The notes under the pieces are model-generated. The model saw only the letters and a program-made list of their open reading frames with translations, was not told the origin of the DNA and made no database searches. Position numbers and translations under genes: made by a program. A stretch of DNA of 64,000 nt from Calvatia gigantea (lineage: Eukaryota > Basidiomycota > Agaricomycetes > Agaricales > Lycoperdaceae), in assembly GCA_025093985.1 (NCBI GenBank), contig JACAAK010000014.1:1612001-1676000 (forward strand), written 5' to 3'. This document shows, one piece after another, positions 34,806 through 48,390 of the stretch (the stretch's first letter is position 1; every line of letters begins with the position of its first letter).

Positions 34806-37800
34806 AGGCGCCAACCTTCTTTTTACCCGTCCCCTGCTCATTCGGACTTTCTGGCGTATCTCCACGCATGTTTTACTATTTTTTGTTATACCCGCCGATG
34901 TCCCTTTCCTTCCATCAATTTCTATGCTCAAATCCCCTGTATCCCGTTGGACTCGCATTGTTGGGGTTTATTTTTGGGTACTGCTCCTGACTGACTCCCC
35001 AATCTTCTGCCACGATGAGTCTGTATCGTAGTTACTTGTATCAACTCTTCACCGAGAACAGCCCTCTGGTTCCTGACCTTGTGTATATTTTTTGCCCCAC
35101 AATGATGAGGTTCGATTCAAACTCACGGGAAACCATCTTAGGTGAATGCATTTCCCCCCCCCTTCGGCCACTCCAACGAGAATCCGCAATTCACCAGCTC
35201 TCGTAATTAACGACAATCAACTCCCTACCCATACCCGGAAATCCTTGACGGAGACTCCCCAAGATCTCATCGTCCGCGGTGATGGATACCCACGTGTTGC
35301 TATCCCACGATGTGCCAGAATGATAATTTCTGTCAAAACATTGGTACAAATTACATTAGTCGTCATTCTAAAGCTCCCATTCTTGTAACCAACAGTGTAC
35401 GACAAGGTAACGGGACCTTGTTTCCAGCAGAATTACCCGCACAATCCCCCGGAACTACGATATTGTGGCAGTTACAGGGCGAACTCACTCCCTTCGATTA
35501 TCGGAGGATGCGACACCCCTGTGAAGTCGTCATGTAGTATCGAGTTTTGAGTTCCCTATTCTCGGGACCCTCGGGATTGTCGAAACACTGCTATGGTAGA
35601 CTGCTTTTCGGCCAGTCCTCTCAACTCTCCAAAAATGTAATTACACATTTCATGACATTATGAACGACCGCAACATCCGACTGTACTGGAATGGCTCCAT
35701 TAAACAGCTTTCGAAGCTAATCACACGAACACGCCCAACTTTTGGACGGCTTCTGGGCCCTTAATTGAAGACCACACCTTGCTCAGTGCAATTCCAATGG
35801 GGGATTGGACATGGTACATACTGTGTAGTTGAGGCTCCATCAGAATATTATTATCAAATTCTGGGAACAGGAACATGAAGCATGCAATGGGCAACCAGCT
35901 GGATGGACTCAATGATGGTTACGGGAAGAAACCATCAATCAAACTGATTCGTTCATGGGGACGAGTAAGGACCCTGTACATAATTGTTTTTGAGGGGAAC
36001 ACAGGGTGACACCCCCTCCAGTGACACCCCCTCCATCGCTACCGAACTAATGATTGGCAGGCCTGCACGTGGCTCACCAGTAAGATCGAGGGAGGTGACG
36101 GCGCTTAATTGAGCGGAATATTTATACTCGTGGTCCTCGTTCTCATTGACATTGGTCGCCGTCGGTGGCATGGCAGATCCAAGACGAACTGCCTAGCTAT
36201 AGAGATGACGTTAACAAAACCCCCAACTATACCACCGTGACAGTTTTGTATTTTAATTACTTTCCGCCACGGTAGCGCAAGGTTTTATTTGTCTTCTTGG
36301 ACAAGAACTAAGTTGACTATCCATCCAGTCAACCATCAAACTCTCGGACTAACGAAGAGCAGTGGGACTGTACCTTCCTATAAAGGGAGACAGATTCATT
36401 TTTGATGGGCGAAACTAATATGATGTGGTTCGTCAAGCTCACTGCCGCTTAACATTCTTCAAACGTGTAGCGTCGCTTCTCTCTCTGGCGACTTGGTGTG
36501 CAGTGTGCTACAGGGTCCCAATGAGTCGTCAAGCGAAGCTATTTTAATTTCAACAACTGGTTGTTGCAGAACTTGCCCTACACAGTTGGTCTTAGTCCCC
36601 ACCTAAACTTCGCCGTAATAGCACGTATTATTCTTCACTGGGAGTAGACCCGTCTTCAGCTTTCAACGGGGGATGGTTTCGTGGCGACCGCATGGAAAGG
36701 TGGGGCTTGACCTCTGCACGTCGCCCAATCATATTCGGTTGCATCATTGTTAGAGCCATTCCCGGAAGTTGGGAACACAGGACGCTACTGATGGAACACA
36801 CCTCCAACCGCATCGCTAGTATTTTCCTTTGGTGCGTTATTACACACTTAATATTTATAGATCCATTACAGCTGCAATTGATCTGTGCCGTTGTCAAGAC
36901 CTTGGTGGTCATTCTTACGAGTGTACTCACCTACGAGGCCGCCTAATTCGTCAAGTTCCATCATCAGAGGAGCACTTCCCGGTCCTGGGGGATTTAACAG
37001 GGGATTGGACGCGACTCAACAGACTTCTAGAATATTCCCCTATGTATGTTATAAGTCAGTGCTTGGGACACAAATGTTGACCACAGTGGCATTCCACAAG
37101 CTAAAAACAGCAAAACAGTGAAGAGAAAAGATGCAATCAGTTTGTGATTTTTTGTTGTGTGAGGGAAGATATCAGTTAGATGATGACGACAGATGGACGA
37201 TGCCATCTGCGTTCGGACTGATAAAATCAATGCTGATGCTCTGTTGCAGCACCTCTGGAAACGGTCAACTGGAATATCAGACTCACCGCCATCTCTCTTG
37301 TTTGATCGCCGGACTGAAACCCGAAAGATTTCTGGAAGAATTCTAGAACGACAAAAAGGGGCTTGTACAACGCCCTGACACCCAGGTACCGAGAAACCGC
37401 GACCTTCATATGCCCATCCACCGTCCACAGCGGGAGGTGTGAATGTGCCGGATTTGCAATGGTTAGAGGAGGTGCTGAGGGCTTGCGCAACCGGGTGATA
37501 GTTGCATTGAAGAGTTTGTATGCCCATCCAAGCCAGAGGCTAAGTTCCCTCTGCCACCACAAAAGAGTGGTAAAAGGCGCTGACGCGGAATGATGTAATG
37601 GGCGGAGGCGAATGCCCAACAACAGGATGCAGGCGATATAAAACAACCCCGGGAAGAGTCTCATTCAATATATGAAGTATTATCAGTTGAATGGTCTCGT
37701 CTAGTGGTAGTAGCAAGGCATAACGCCCAAGGAAGCGCGCGAGCGGAACTCGATGGAGGACGAGCAACGTGGGTTGCGTGCACCTTCGGCGTCGTCCTCT

Positions 37801-38123
37801 TAAGTACAATCGCCGCACACTTCTGGAGGAAGGTGTGTATACGTGGCATTCATTTTAGTCGAAGTTGTCTGAATCATGTGAGGTTCGAAGTCGAGTTCGG
37901 AACAGCCTGTATACTCGCTTGAGAGTAACCTTCGATATTAGGATTGTCCGAGTGGACGATGGCACGTGATACAATGCTTGGGGGGAGGTATCCGCTTGAT
38001 CGGACCGAACAACGGTCGAAACTGGCGAAAAGTGAGCACTAGTGAAGCGGGGGCAAGGTGTAGAAAACCTTTCGTCATTAACGGATAGCGAGAGAAACAT
38101 AGTATACAGGTCGTTCGTCAACT
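34806..38123. other. Long stretch without a confirmed gene; possible decayed minus-strand membrane gene
   Basis: Minus-strand frames at 37664-37227, 37527-37027 and 36930-36628 overlap in different phases and include hydrophobic runs (LIASFLFTVLLFLACG, LFYIACILLLGIRL), suggesting a broken multi-exon membrane gene. A minus-strand ORF starts MPPTATNVNENEDHEYKYSA at 36171 and holds a small tandem repeat of TGACACCCCCTCCA (36006-36035). No family could be named. Confidence 0.35.
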
Positions 38124-39194
38124 TTACTGAGTTTGAGCGCCATAACCTCTGATGCCCTCGGCAAAAGACCATGACGTTGAAAGATGACGGGAGTCGGATA
38201 TCTTAACTCCATCAGCGGTGATGGTGGCGAGTTGGTACTGAAAAAAGTCACAAGCTCAGTGAACGGGTTGCGGCTTTATACTTAGCTCAGAACGAACCTT
38301 ATCGATGCTTCGAGCATCTCTGTAGTAGAGTACCCGCATGCACGTCTCCATTATCCGAATGGCTTCTTCTTCGGTCAGCTCGCTTTCCTTGCCTTCAACT
38401 TCCTTACGAAGTATAGGCTGAGCGAGGTATGCTCCATAACCCGTGGCTAGGGTAGAAGCGGAATAGGTTGTCCCCAAGAGGTCCACGTACGCTAAGAAGC
38501 TGTAAACGACATTAGAAGATGTGATGAGAAGGGGTTCTAGTGAAAAGGACCTTTGGCCATCCTTGAAACCACCGACAAGCAAGGAGTTCCACAATGGATT
38601 GATTTTGGAGCGACGTGCATACATGACTTGAGAGAGATATTCGTGAATCTGTCCGGGACCTAAATCGTGGCCATCTTGGGAGGTAAATTCATCGATGATG
38701 AGTTCATCCATAAACTTCTGAATATATTGGAAGTCGGACATATCCCCGCCCGCGCCGATTACAGTGTATTTTCCAACAGGATGAAGTCGTTGGACATCCT
38801 TAAAGCGGGCAAGAGATCCATATGAAGCTGCCAGTGGATATCAGCAACACGGTTAGCCTTACGACGAACTGTTTACATACCTAGATTGTCTGCAGCCATC
38901 ATGACACCATCCTTGTATTTCAGTGCAAGGACGCTCGTCCCGGTGACGATCGGCTGTCTTGGGCGCAGATCAGCTTGCACCACACATAGTTTAACGTCGA
39001 TCCGCTCACTGAGTGTGCTGAACGGCAGAAGTAAACGCATCCTTGGTATCACTATTAGGTCTGTGGGGTAAAGGGAAGGTGCCATATGCATCATAGGCGT
39101 CGTTACGCTGGGTTTGCAGTGAGTATGGATCCGAACATATGAAATGTGAGATAGAACGTACAGGACGACCCCAATTTGTTGGAAAATGGTCCAT
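38124..39194 (-). CDS. PRE4: 20S proteasome subunit beta type-4 (beta7)
   Basis: Non-catalytic beta7 subunit of the 20S core, homologous to yeast Pre4 and human PSMB4. It starts at ATG 39194 with MDHFPTNWGRP, then RNDAYDAYGTFPLPHRPN and QQPIVTGTSVLALKYKDGVM. The second half gives SYGSLARFKDVQRLHPVGKY, MYARRSKINPLWNSLLVGGF, TLATGYGAYLAQPILRKEVE and MRVLYYRDARSIDK. The last exon, YQLATITADGVKIS to FAEGIRGYGAQTQ, ends at TAA 38126-38124. The Gly-Thr of VTGTS is kept, but as in the family no autocatalytic Thr1 protease is expected. Four or so introns. Intact. Confidence 0.92.
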
Positions 39195-41837
39195 GTTGTC
39201 TGAGCAAGTGGTGGCAGAAACTGACCTCTTTAAATGTCTGGACGCGCAAGCTCGACGCGCATCCCGGCTGACGTAATCCAACTTTCATTTGCTCCTTCGC
39301 CTCGTTCAACGCTCATCCTATGTTCCGTCTTTGGAAGCCTCGCAATCTCGGGCCTCGTTTACAGGGTGCTTGGAGCTGATATAGATTGCATCTGAGCTCG
39401 GTACTCCGCAGAATGTTTATGTCCTGATGTCTCGCCACGTTTCTTTGATAATACTACTCTATTCATCCAACAACACGCCCTGGGTTCCCATTCAAAGGAA
39501 GTGCCTTCTGTTTTTTTAGCCTCACGCATGGCCACCACCCGTTTTACAAACGCGTCATCGATGACCTCTCTCCCCCCAATCGTTCCAGGCCGACCAAGTA
39601 GTGGAGCCGGTAAATTTCTCAGTTCTGTAAAAAAAGACAACTCCATCCCGGTTTCGTCATCTAGGTTGCCTCCAAAAGACGCGGATGCAATAAATGATTT
39701 TAAACAGACCTCGTCACGCTGCCAGTGCCACGAGGCCAAATCTACTGCCATTTCAACGGTCGGCTTGTTCCTTTGGTTGTTCCAGCATTCCATAATTCCA
39801 GTTATGCGATATTTTATGACGTTGGTCAAGGTCGCGTGCCGCAGTGGATCACAATGTCTTAGCCGAAGACCAACCAAGATGGGTCAAAAAAGCGAGCATT
39901 AATGGCTTCAGCGGTGTTTGCTGAATACCTTTAATCTCGGCTTTCAACTTCGCAAAGGTACGGCCATTTAAATGTCTTGTTCTCGCTCTGCTCTCCACGT
40001 TCAGTATAACCGGTCGGTGTTTGATCCTATTACACCGGGTGAGCGGTTTTCATCAGGGTGGGCTTTGGTCCGAAGAATCTTAGCGCTTAAAAGATGGTCT
40101 ATGCTCTGGTTGATCAACAGGAGCTTTTCCACGAGAAAGGCTTGATTTTCCGTACTCAAACCCCAGGTCTGGGGGACTGTCGTTGGGTGATAGTCGGTCC
40201 CCCTCAAAGTACGCCTGCCAAAGCGCTTTCTGTTGAACTTGGAGTCTCTGAATGGCACTTCGTGGAGGAGCAAGGTCAGGCAGCCTCCTATGAAGACTTT
40301 TCTGTGAACGCTTTCCTGATCCCCTTTGTAAACTATCCGGAGACCGTTGTGCCTTAAAAGTGTTTACGCCGGCCATTTTGAGTTAACACGGCCACGGCAC
40401 CTATTGTCGACGCACACGGTCCTGGAGAGGATGGCACCACACGGACACCCCACATGCATTGTTCCGGGACTTTCCCTGCCAATGCAGTACTTCCAGAGTG
40501 TACGTCCCAACGTAATCCGGGAAGCCGATCTCTTATTCAGTCAGGGGGTCAATTACTTACGACCAGTTGATGAAGATGCAACGTTGCTCTCTTGCCATTG
40601 TTTTCGAGAAAGGACAAATCGCCTAAAAAGCAGCCTTGATGACGTGTGGAGGTAATCGCCGTCCACTGCCCAATCGCCGTTACACTGATTTTCTGTCACG
40701 AAACGCTCCCGGTGTCTATTGTTCTCGGCTGTACCCTTGTAGCCCCTTTGCAGCTCTACCCACACCCGTCAGTGATTCGCCAGCTCGCTCTTACCTTGCC
40801 TCCTGTGAGTACTATTATCTCTGCGTTAATGACATACTTGGTCAATACTCCCCCTTACAGTGGGGAGGTTGAGGCTGAAAGCAAAATCCTGGCATACCCT
40901 CGCCCACTCTTTCTCCTTTGGATTACTTGTCAGCCATTGGAGCCAAGGTCCGTGAAAACTCACTGTCGTGTATGTAAGTCTGGGTTTTTGGCACTAAAAG
41001 AAAGTAAACCCGCTTTCGCGTCTCTGCCTCCGTTCGCCCCAGTGGCGACCATGCTTTCCACTCCTATAACGGCTATCAGATATGATGGAACTGACGCCGT
41101 TACTAGCTCCTAGGGCCGATAGGCCTCCCCCTAGTGACGAGGTCGCTATCGCGCTAGCGAGTGACCTCGATATCGTGCTCCCTATTAGGCCCCTAACATG
41201 CATCTCTTCGTGGTGACTCGGGCGCAACTTGAAATCACTTTGTTCCGATGAAAGAGGCATTAGGGTCGGGAGCCAAGGATTAGGTTACGGTCCAGCGCCA
41301 GCCTTTCCTCATCGACCTGACGAGGCCCCAGCTTGTTGTTATCACGATGACCTTAAAGCTTCCCAAGGCGATCAAGGTTAGTCGCGAAATGACTTTTAGG
41401 GTGCAGCCTGATCGACTAGATGACCATTGACGATATAGATCCTGCTACGTGGTTGCATCCTATCGCTGCTTACCGTCGCATCTATGCTCGCGTGTATGTA
41501 CAAGTCAAGTACTCCCTCCGGTCGATCCAGCTGAGAAAGGAGCTTTGCGCCTTTGACTAAGTACATTGCCGACTGATGGTTTATTTTTTGTGCCTTACTT
41601 AACAATGCTGGCTGTGTATAAAAGTGATACCCCTGCTTTCGTTTCTTTTAATGGTCTAGGATAACCATGATGCAAATCGATGACTGGACTGAGAGGAGCT
41701 TTGTGTTGTTAGGAGGCAACGGCAGTGACCGAGAAGCCATGGCCAAATAAGCATAAATAGTGGTGGTGGTTCTCAAACGATTTTCGAGTTTTGAGTTGCG
41801 CTGTCTGTGTTGTCCGTGCTCGCATACATCTTCTTCA
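39195..41837. other. Stretch without a recognised gene
   Basis: A 172-codon minus-strand frame at 39877-39359 (ends MQSISAPSTL) and an 87-codon plus-strand frame at 40094-40357 are the longest candidates; neither shows a family signature or clear splice partners. Several overlapping frames at 40553-41113 look like chance or decayed sequence. Confidence 0.4.
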
Positions 41838-43343
41838 ATGGCCTCCCTCGCTCCCATTAACGACGGCATTGGTATTGCCAACCTCCCCAACCAGGTACGG
41901 CTTCATCGTCTGCCAGCTCCAGTGAACACGTCTGACGCGTCCGTTGCCATTCACAGAGGCACAAGATTGTTGCCAAGCGGGGCGCACACTTCACAATTAT
42001 GGTGGTTGGTCAGTGGCTTTTTCTTACCATTTCACGCGTCCTCTTTACATTTTAAACCCTCATAGGCGAGTCCGGTCTCGGCAAGACCACCCTGATCAAC
42101 ACGCTCTTTTCCACCGAACTTTCGCCCCCTAAAAACTACAACAGGCGTCACCACAAACAACTCGACAAATTGACCGAGGTTGAAATTATTAAGGCCGAGC
42201 TCGAGGAGAAGCAATTCAAGGTCAAACTCACTGTCATTGACACGCCTGGATTTGGCGACTATGTCAACAACAGCGACTCTTGGACACCTATTGTTGAGTT
42301 CATCGATGACCAGCATGAGGCATATATGAGGCAAGAGCAACAACCGCAGAGGAGCGAGAAAACGGACTTGCGAGTGCATGCCTGCTTGTACTTCATCCGT
42401 CCCACAGGGCACACGTTCGTAGCACTCCATGTTCCCGCGTTTTAATTCCCGCCCTGACACACTTTTGCGCCACTCAGACTCAAGCCCCTCGACATTGAGA
42501 TCATGAAGCGTCTCGGTACTCGTGTCAACTTGATTCCTGTCGTTGCCAAGGCCGATACCTTGACCCAGAACGACCTCCACACCTTCAAACAGAGGGTAAA
42601 TTGCCTTTTTGTTTGCACTAGTTCGGGTTTGGGATCTGATTTTTTCAATACGTAAACTCATCAGATCCGCGAGGTTGTTACCGCTCAAGGAATCCGCATT
42701 TACACCCCGCCCATTGAGCCTGATGATGAAAGCGCTGACCTTGCTCGCGCTCTCATCGATGCTATGCCCTTCTCCATCATTGGTTCCACCGAAGACGTCC
42801 AGACTCCTGATGGTCGCGTCGTCAAGGGCCGTGAATACCTCTGGGGTGTTGCAGAAGGTGATTAATGATTATAAATCCCCACAAGTCTCTCGCTCACGTC
42901 AAGCACATAGTTGAGAACGAGAACCACTGTGACTTCAAAAAACTACGGTCCCTCCTAATCCGTACTCACATGTTGGACCTTGTCTCTACTACAGAGGAGA
43001 TCCACTACGAGAACTACCGTCAACAACAAATGGAGACACGCAAATTCGGCGAGCCTAAGCTCAAGAAGCTAGATAATCCTAAATTCAAGGAGGAAGAGGA
43101 AGCTCTCAGGAAGAAGTTCACCGAACAGGTTAAGGCCGAGGAAGCTCGCTTCAGGAAATGGGAACAACACGTACGTAATCTATTAAATGTCGATACAGGG
43201 ACATTGTACTAAATATTTGGGTACAGCTTATACAAGAACGTGACCGTCTCAACAAGGACCTCGAGGAGGCTCATAGCGCCATCAAGCAACTCGAAGCTGA
43301 ACTAGATGGGTTGAACTATGGCCGTACTGCAAGCAGGCGATGA
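41838..43343 (+). CDS. CDC3: Septin, Cdc3-type
   Basis: Filament-forming GTPase of the septin ring. Starts [19 protein letters not shown] at ATG 41838, then [17 protein letters not shown]1 is [17 protein letters not shown]3 is DTPGFGDYV and G4 is [11 protein letters not shown]. The septin unique element is visible ([38 protein letters not shown]). A C-terminal coiled coil follows ([40 protein letters not shown]), ending TASRR at TGA 43341-43343. Seven or so short introns; one begins GTTCGT (near 42416) rather than the usual GTRAGT-type. The assignment to Cdc3 rests on the N-terminal [19 protein letters not shown] stretch. Confidence 0.92.
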
Positions 43344-44657
43344 ATGAACACTTCGCTTTTCTTGATGACGAGGCCTAACATTCCCCCCTTCCTTTCTCAT
43401 ACCACTACTCCAAAATTTTGTAGTCCCCCCTCGAGTATACCCGGAATTCGCTTTTTTTGGCTCACTCATTCACGCTCTTTCCTAGTCGTGAAGGACAGTT
43501 TCTTGTTTGTCATTCTTTCGCGTTACGACTAATCTCTTCTCTCCGATTGTTTTCTACCCTTCCGGAATAACTGCATTCTATGTTACTGTACACTCGTTGG
43601 TCTAGCTGTTGCCACCTTGGTTTCCGTCAATCTCTTCTCCTTTCAGAGGCTGTTATATGTTCTACAAGGTGCACCTAGTTACGTCCTCCCCACCACCAAC
43701 GTTATCCATAGCGTTGTCGCTGCCCTCCCCGAAGAGTTCTCGCCCGTCTACGCGTTACGAGTGACGGCCGAAAACTGGCTACAGTTGAGAATTTGTAACG
43801 CTGGCTGCTAAGGCTGTTAATTTACTAATGAGGAAAGCACCTAGAGTCACCTTTTGGTATCCTCGTCCGAAGTACCCTTAACCAGCCTTAACCTTTCCCA
43901 CTAGGGCGGGTTTCAGGGTAGCACGCAGACGTGGGCGACTGACGTTTTGAAACAGACAACCCTGTCAAGCGCAATTTGAAGGTGAACACTCTACTGGGGG
44001 CGCCTCCAGACAAGGTGGGTGCGAAAGTCAAAGGAGACCCTGGTTGGTCACTCCCCCTACATACAAGGGTCATTACAGGAATCTACAGTGGGTCCCTCCT
44101 TCCCCATTTCATCCACACCATCACTCGAATACCCCCAAGTAGTTGCGGAATATCACCTTGATCAAGGCTTCAGCCTTCCTCGGGTTTTGTTGTGCCTTTT
44201 CAGAAACTCCAATTTGGTACGGCAGTTGTGAGAGCGGTATACAACCTAGCGAAACCAGACTACCCCAATGTATCCAACATCGTCACCAGAGGGCCCGAAG
44301 ACTGACCCCCCGCTGGGAAATCGCCCAAAGCAGAATATCACAAAGCGCACTCAACAACAGAATCCATCCACGGACAAGAGGGTATTCCTTAGCTTCAATT
44401 TCACACACAACCAACTACCTTGTCCGTTGGTGGTCTTCCCCCGCACGTCACAGTCCGCGGGCCTCTTATGCTTTACAAAAGAAAAGATTTGTGGCCTCTG
44501 CCGCGATATATGTGCTATATTTATCAACACGTTTTACCTACGAACAACCTTGCAAGTCCCACGTCTTGTGTCGTCATTGCACCTGATCTGGATACAATGC
44601 AGTCCGAAGGAAAGCAGCAACTCGAACACGTCTCAAGTCATTGTGTGCCTACTCTAT
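43344..44657. other. Intergenic region
   Basis: The first 250 bp are probably septin 3' UTR (T-rich). Overlapping plus-strand frames at 44143-44953 are in competing phases and oppose the gene at 44658-46400; none is convincing. Confidence 0.45.
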
Positions 44658-46400
44658 CTAACCCGTTACCCGAGCATCCGGTGGTAGGCTCATATCCTTG
44701 TCTTCTGCCTGGTGAAGGGATGAGTAAGAGGGGAACCCCACATGTGGATCACCCGAGGGCCAAGGATGGTCTTCAAGAACTTCCGAGCCAAGAGTTTCGT
44801 TGTTGGCTCCCGCTCCTCCAACATCCAGGAGGTGTTCCCGAAGGAGTGCTACAACGCGTGCCTGTTCTTCAACTGACAGGACCTGGCCTTCCACAAGAGA
44901 GCTCGTGTTTCTCTGTAGATGGTGCGCGAGACCGTATATCGATAGTGGCTTAAGGCCTCCATTGCGAGCCGTTCAGCTTGAGTAAGACGGATGGGATAAA
45001 AAGAAATATACCGAAGAGAATAAGGAGCAATGTACTCCCAAATATGACGGAAAATGCACCATTGAGAAAGGTCCAGAGGCCACCAAGAAGAGCGAAGCCA
45101 CTCAACACAGAGTCCTCCCTCGAGTCCTGAATAATTCGGTAAGTTGGATCTGGGACGCCTTTTAAAAGAGGGAAAAGTCTGAGCGAAGAGACATCCTTCG
45201 CCTGTTCTAAGTCGGTCGGGGTCGGGCCAGGGAATAAAGCTTTGACCGTTGCAAAGGGCTTCGGGTCTGAGAACTTGACGCAATTCATCGGAGATTGCTC
45301 AACCATTTGGATGTAATTAGAGACCTTCTTTAATCCGAGAGCAGCAAGATTTGTGTTCACAAACCTCTGGACAAAAATTGTGGAAATAGCTGCAGCCAGG
45401 TGAACATTGGGAAGGAGAGGGATAGGCTCGGAATTGGCAAGAATATCCGTTACCGAATCGCCAAAGCCAACCGAGATCCTGACTGTCTGCCAGTATCCCG
45501 CGTCGAAGGAAACCGGCAAAGCACTAAAGTTCACACTGACCAAAACTTCCGGAAACCCACTTGATTGATTGACTGTAACAAATGTAAATGATGTGCGGTA
45601 CGGGCAAATAAGTGACTCACCGAAACTCGACAACGTCGTAAATCGTGTCGGGCAATTAAAAGTCAGAGAAACAGACTGATTTACTGGGGGGCCTATACAA
45701 TCATTCCATTTTTGAGGTACCAGCTGTCGGTCGGGCGTGGGATACGAGGGCTTTGAGAGCCACTGGACATGGAAAGCGGAAGACGGCAAGGAGACTGGTT
45801 TTGCATTTCGAAAATGGAATGAATCCGATTGCTGGATGCGCGTTGTAAGCAGATCTCAATGAATAGCCAACAGAGAAGGCTTACAGCAATGATCTTCCAG
45901 CTTGGAAAATACGCCAGCCCCCGACTCTCCAGAGTGCGAGCAGATGTGTAAAACTCTTTTAGTGGTATTGATCCATGATTGCGGAAAGGGCTGAATAGCA
46001 AGGGCGTAGCAAGTAACTAAACCAAAGACGACCGAGAATACCCCGGCAACGATGCCTCGTGTCATCCTCAAGATAGTTGTCTCTTCCCTGGGGCGAGATG
46101 AGGGTGACCGTTAAAGTAGAAGTCCACACTGGACATACCTATAACGCTTTCTGAGTAGGTAATTTCCAAAAATAAGAGACCATGGTGAAGAATTGAGGTT
46201 CGATGGCATTTGTCCAAGAACATGAAAGGGTTTAAGAACGGACCTTCCCCTTGCCAGAGAAAGGTCCCAAATCGAGCAGAACAATGATATCGTTAAAAGA
46301 ATAATCATCGCGTAAGAGGAAGCAAGGAGCGCATAGGGTAGGTCGGACTGAGAGTCGAGCGTCTGGCAAGTAATGCCAACCACGTAATAAAGACCTATCG
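44658..46400 (-). pseudogene. Multi-span membrane protein of a basidiomycete family, with two apparent frameshifts
   Basis: From about 46400 down: SSYAMIILLTISLFCSIWDL, NLNSSPWSLIFGNYLLRKRY, an intron near 46140-46089, then MTRGIVAGVFSVVFGLVTCY and further exons FYTSARTLESRGLAYFPSWK, IIAVSLLCWLFIEICLQRAS, PPVNQSVSLTFNCP, MNCVKFSDPKPFATVKALFP and SGFALLGGLWTFLNGAFSVI. The tail, LSVEEQARVVALLREHLLDV, ends at 44658. The reading frame jumps near 45995 (between CYALAIQP and SPFRNHG) and near 45745 (between QSPRIP and PDRQLV) without usable splice sites. It is either a recent pseudogene or carries assembly indels. The exact start is not resolved. Role unknown; at least four hydrophobic spans. Confidence 0.55.
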
Positions 46401-46483
46401 ATGGGTATTAGAACATTGAGAACATGGAAGTGGCGGGAGTGCATGACTAGCCTATTGTGATCTCGGTAACTAGTGACGAAATT

Positions 46484-47167
46484 GTACGGTAATGTTCGTG
46501 ATCACAGGAGAGTTCTGGGCATCAAGGACAACTATGTAAGGAGAGGTGCCGCCGTTAATGTTCAATCTCCAAGGCTGGCAAGTCTCAAGAGTTGCTTTGC
46601 CATCCTGTGTAATATTGGATGTGATGGTGAAGTCATCTGGAGGCGGAGGGGAAATACAATTGTTTGAATTAGGATCTGGCTGGCATCAATATCGAAGTCC
46701 CCAGGATTTTAGATCAAGCTCACTTTCGACGACCTCAAAAACGGATCCGGAGGTTCCACCAGTGTTTCCAGTAGCATCCAGCATCTGCAAGATGAGCTTT
46801 GTACCTAACGAATACATGAGCGCTTGGGCAGATTGTTCAAAGGAATCTACTCACCGACTGGATAATTGGGTGTCCACGCCAGTGTATCATTGTTCTCCCC
46901 AACCAAAGTCGTGGTGGGTTGACCTCCTTGAGGAAATGCCATGATATAATATGGTGGTACCCCAGAGAAACTTCCTGCTGTCTCATTCTTGGGATTTGGG
47001 AAGACCACCAGGCCCAATTCAAAGCATGCTTGTAACCTTATTGAAATGAACTGCCAGAATACGACTCAGCAGTGCTAGGAACTGTGGAGCCTTAGGAACC
47101 GCCTACATCTTCCCTAAACTTCCAACCAAACGTCTGATTTAGAGCTCTGGCACAATGCTTGCAGGAC
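46484..47167 (-). pseudogene. Inverted partial duplicate of the type I membrane protein gene
   Basis: Reverse complement of 33113-33794, covering the end of the signal peptide and the ectodomain up to NITV. The transmembrane and tail exons are missing. From the part matching 33257 to 33794 only a few differences are visible by eye; nearer the 5' end it is less alike. Relative to the first copy it has one extra A after CAGAGCTCTA (TCTAAATCAG against TCTAATCAG), which shifts the frame at the start. Upstream a separate signal-peptide-like exon (MPSVRNLVLSK, LAFSSVLVLQALCQ) can be spliced on. Confidence 0.75.
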
Positions 47168-48390
47168 AAGAACAGAGGAGAAGGCGAGCTGCAAAATAAA
47201 AGGAAAGGTCATTATTTGGAAGGAGGCTTTAAGCACGGAGAACGGGTGGTCGAGGAGATATCGAAGGACGGGCACAAAGGCAAATCTGAAAAGTAATCCA
47301 CAGGCAAGGAATAAGTTACATGATCAGCCTTCGCGCATACGAGCGAAAAGGGACTAAAAGCCTGACCTTTGACAAAACGAGATTACGAACAGAGGGCATG
47401 ATGGCGGAGCAATGAGGGCAACGATCTAACAGAAGCAATATTTGTGGCCGACGATGGCGCCATGAATAGCTTTCCCAGTCCAACTCCTCCTGGACGTCCC
47501 AGTCAGAAACATCTTGTATTCGGCAGTCTCAATAAATCAATATCAACCAACATCTCCAGTAGCTCCTACAAATCAGTAATTTCATCAGTGAATCAATTCG
47601 TGATAGTTTCAGCAGCACTTGTCACATTAGAAACATGATTCTTCGTACGCAGTGTCCTTTCCGTCTCTGAGATCTAACCTTAGCCGCCGCTGGTGTGTTG
47701 CCAGTCATTTAAGTGGGGAACAGACCTAGAACCTAAAAATAGCCCCACTTACTGGTCACCCTTGTGGATGATGCGTGGTGCTCGCACCGAAACCGCGGTC
47801 GAACAGGTCATGGCGCTTACAGTTCTCGAACTTTGAACTTTGGTGCACTGGTATGTCGTCACTGAACTCACAGACTGTTAGGACTTGGATGTGACACTTT
47901 CGTTCGGGATACGTCCAAGACACGGTGTCGTCCGAGTCAGATTCGCAGTTGCCTTTGGCCCAAACGGAGCGCCAGCCGTCCAAGGTATCTCGGGTCTTTT
48001 GGTGATTTCTGCATCGACAAAGGGTGATCGATGAAATATGGTGGGTTATTTTGTATGTCGTGGTCACGCAAGTGTTGCATTTAACTCCAAAGGGGCGTAA
48101 TGATCAAGTATAAAGTTATGTATTTGAACGAGAGACCAACTGTATGCATATGCGTATGTAGTATGTAGTATGAATGCATGTCTGCACCAAGGAACATGGG
48201 TGGAATGCATGTACAGGAGAAGAAAAACCAAGCGCGGCGCGACGACGGAACTGCACAACTCAGGCAAAACCTAAAAAGTCTACAAATAATTATACACCTC
48301 TCCGCGCTTTCTCTCTAGTCCCAATTTCTATCCTACAAACCTTCTGGGCTAGCTTCAAAAGAACCGCAAACGGCGAAGGGAGAGAGGTAA
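47168..48390. other. Intergenic region
   Basis: Contains the putative first exon of the duplicate (near 47400-47370) and a 103-codon minus-strand frame at 48067-47756 rich in Cys and Asp with no known family. The last 100 bp are probably the 3' UTR of the phosphatase gene. Confidence 0.45.

Noticed and set aside
39359..39877. 172-codon minus-strand frame upstream of PRE4
   Set aside because: Long but without known domains, and overlapped by an equally open plus-strand frame (39501-39902).
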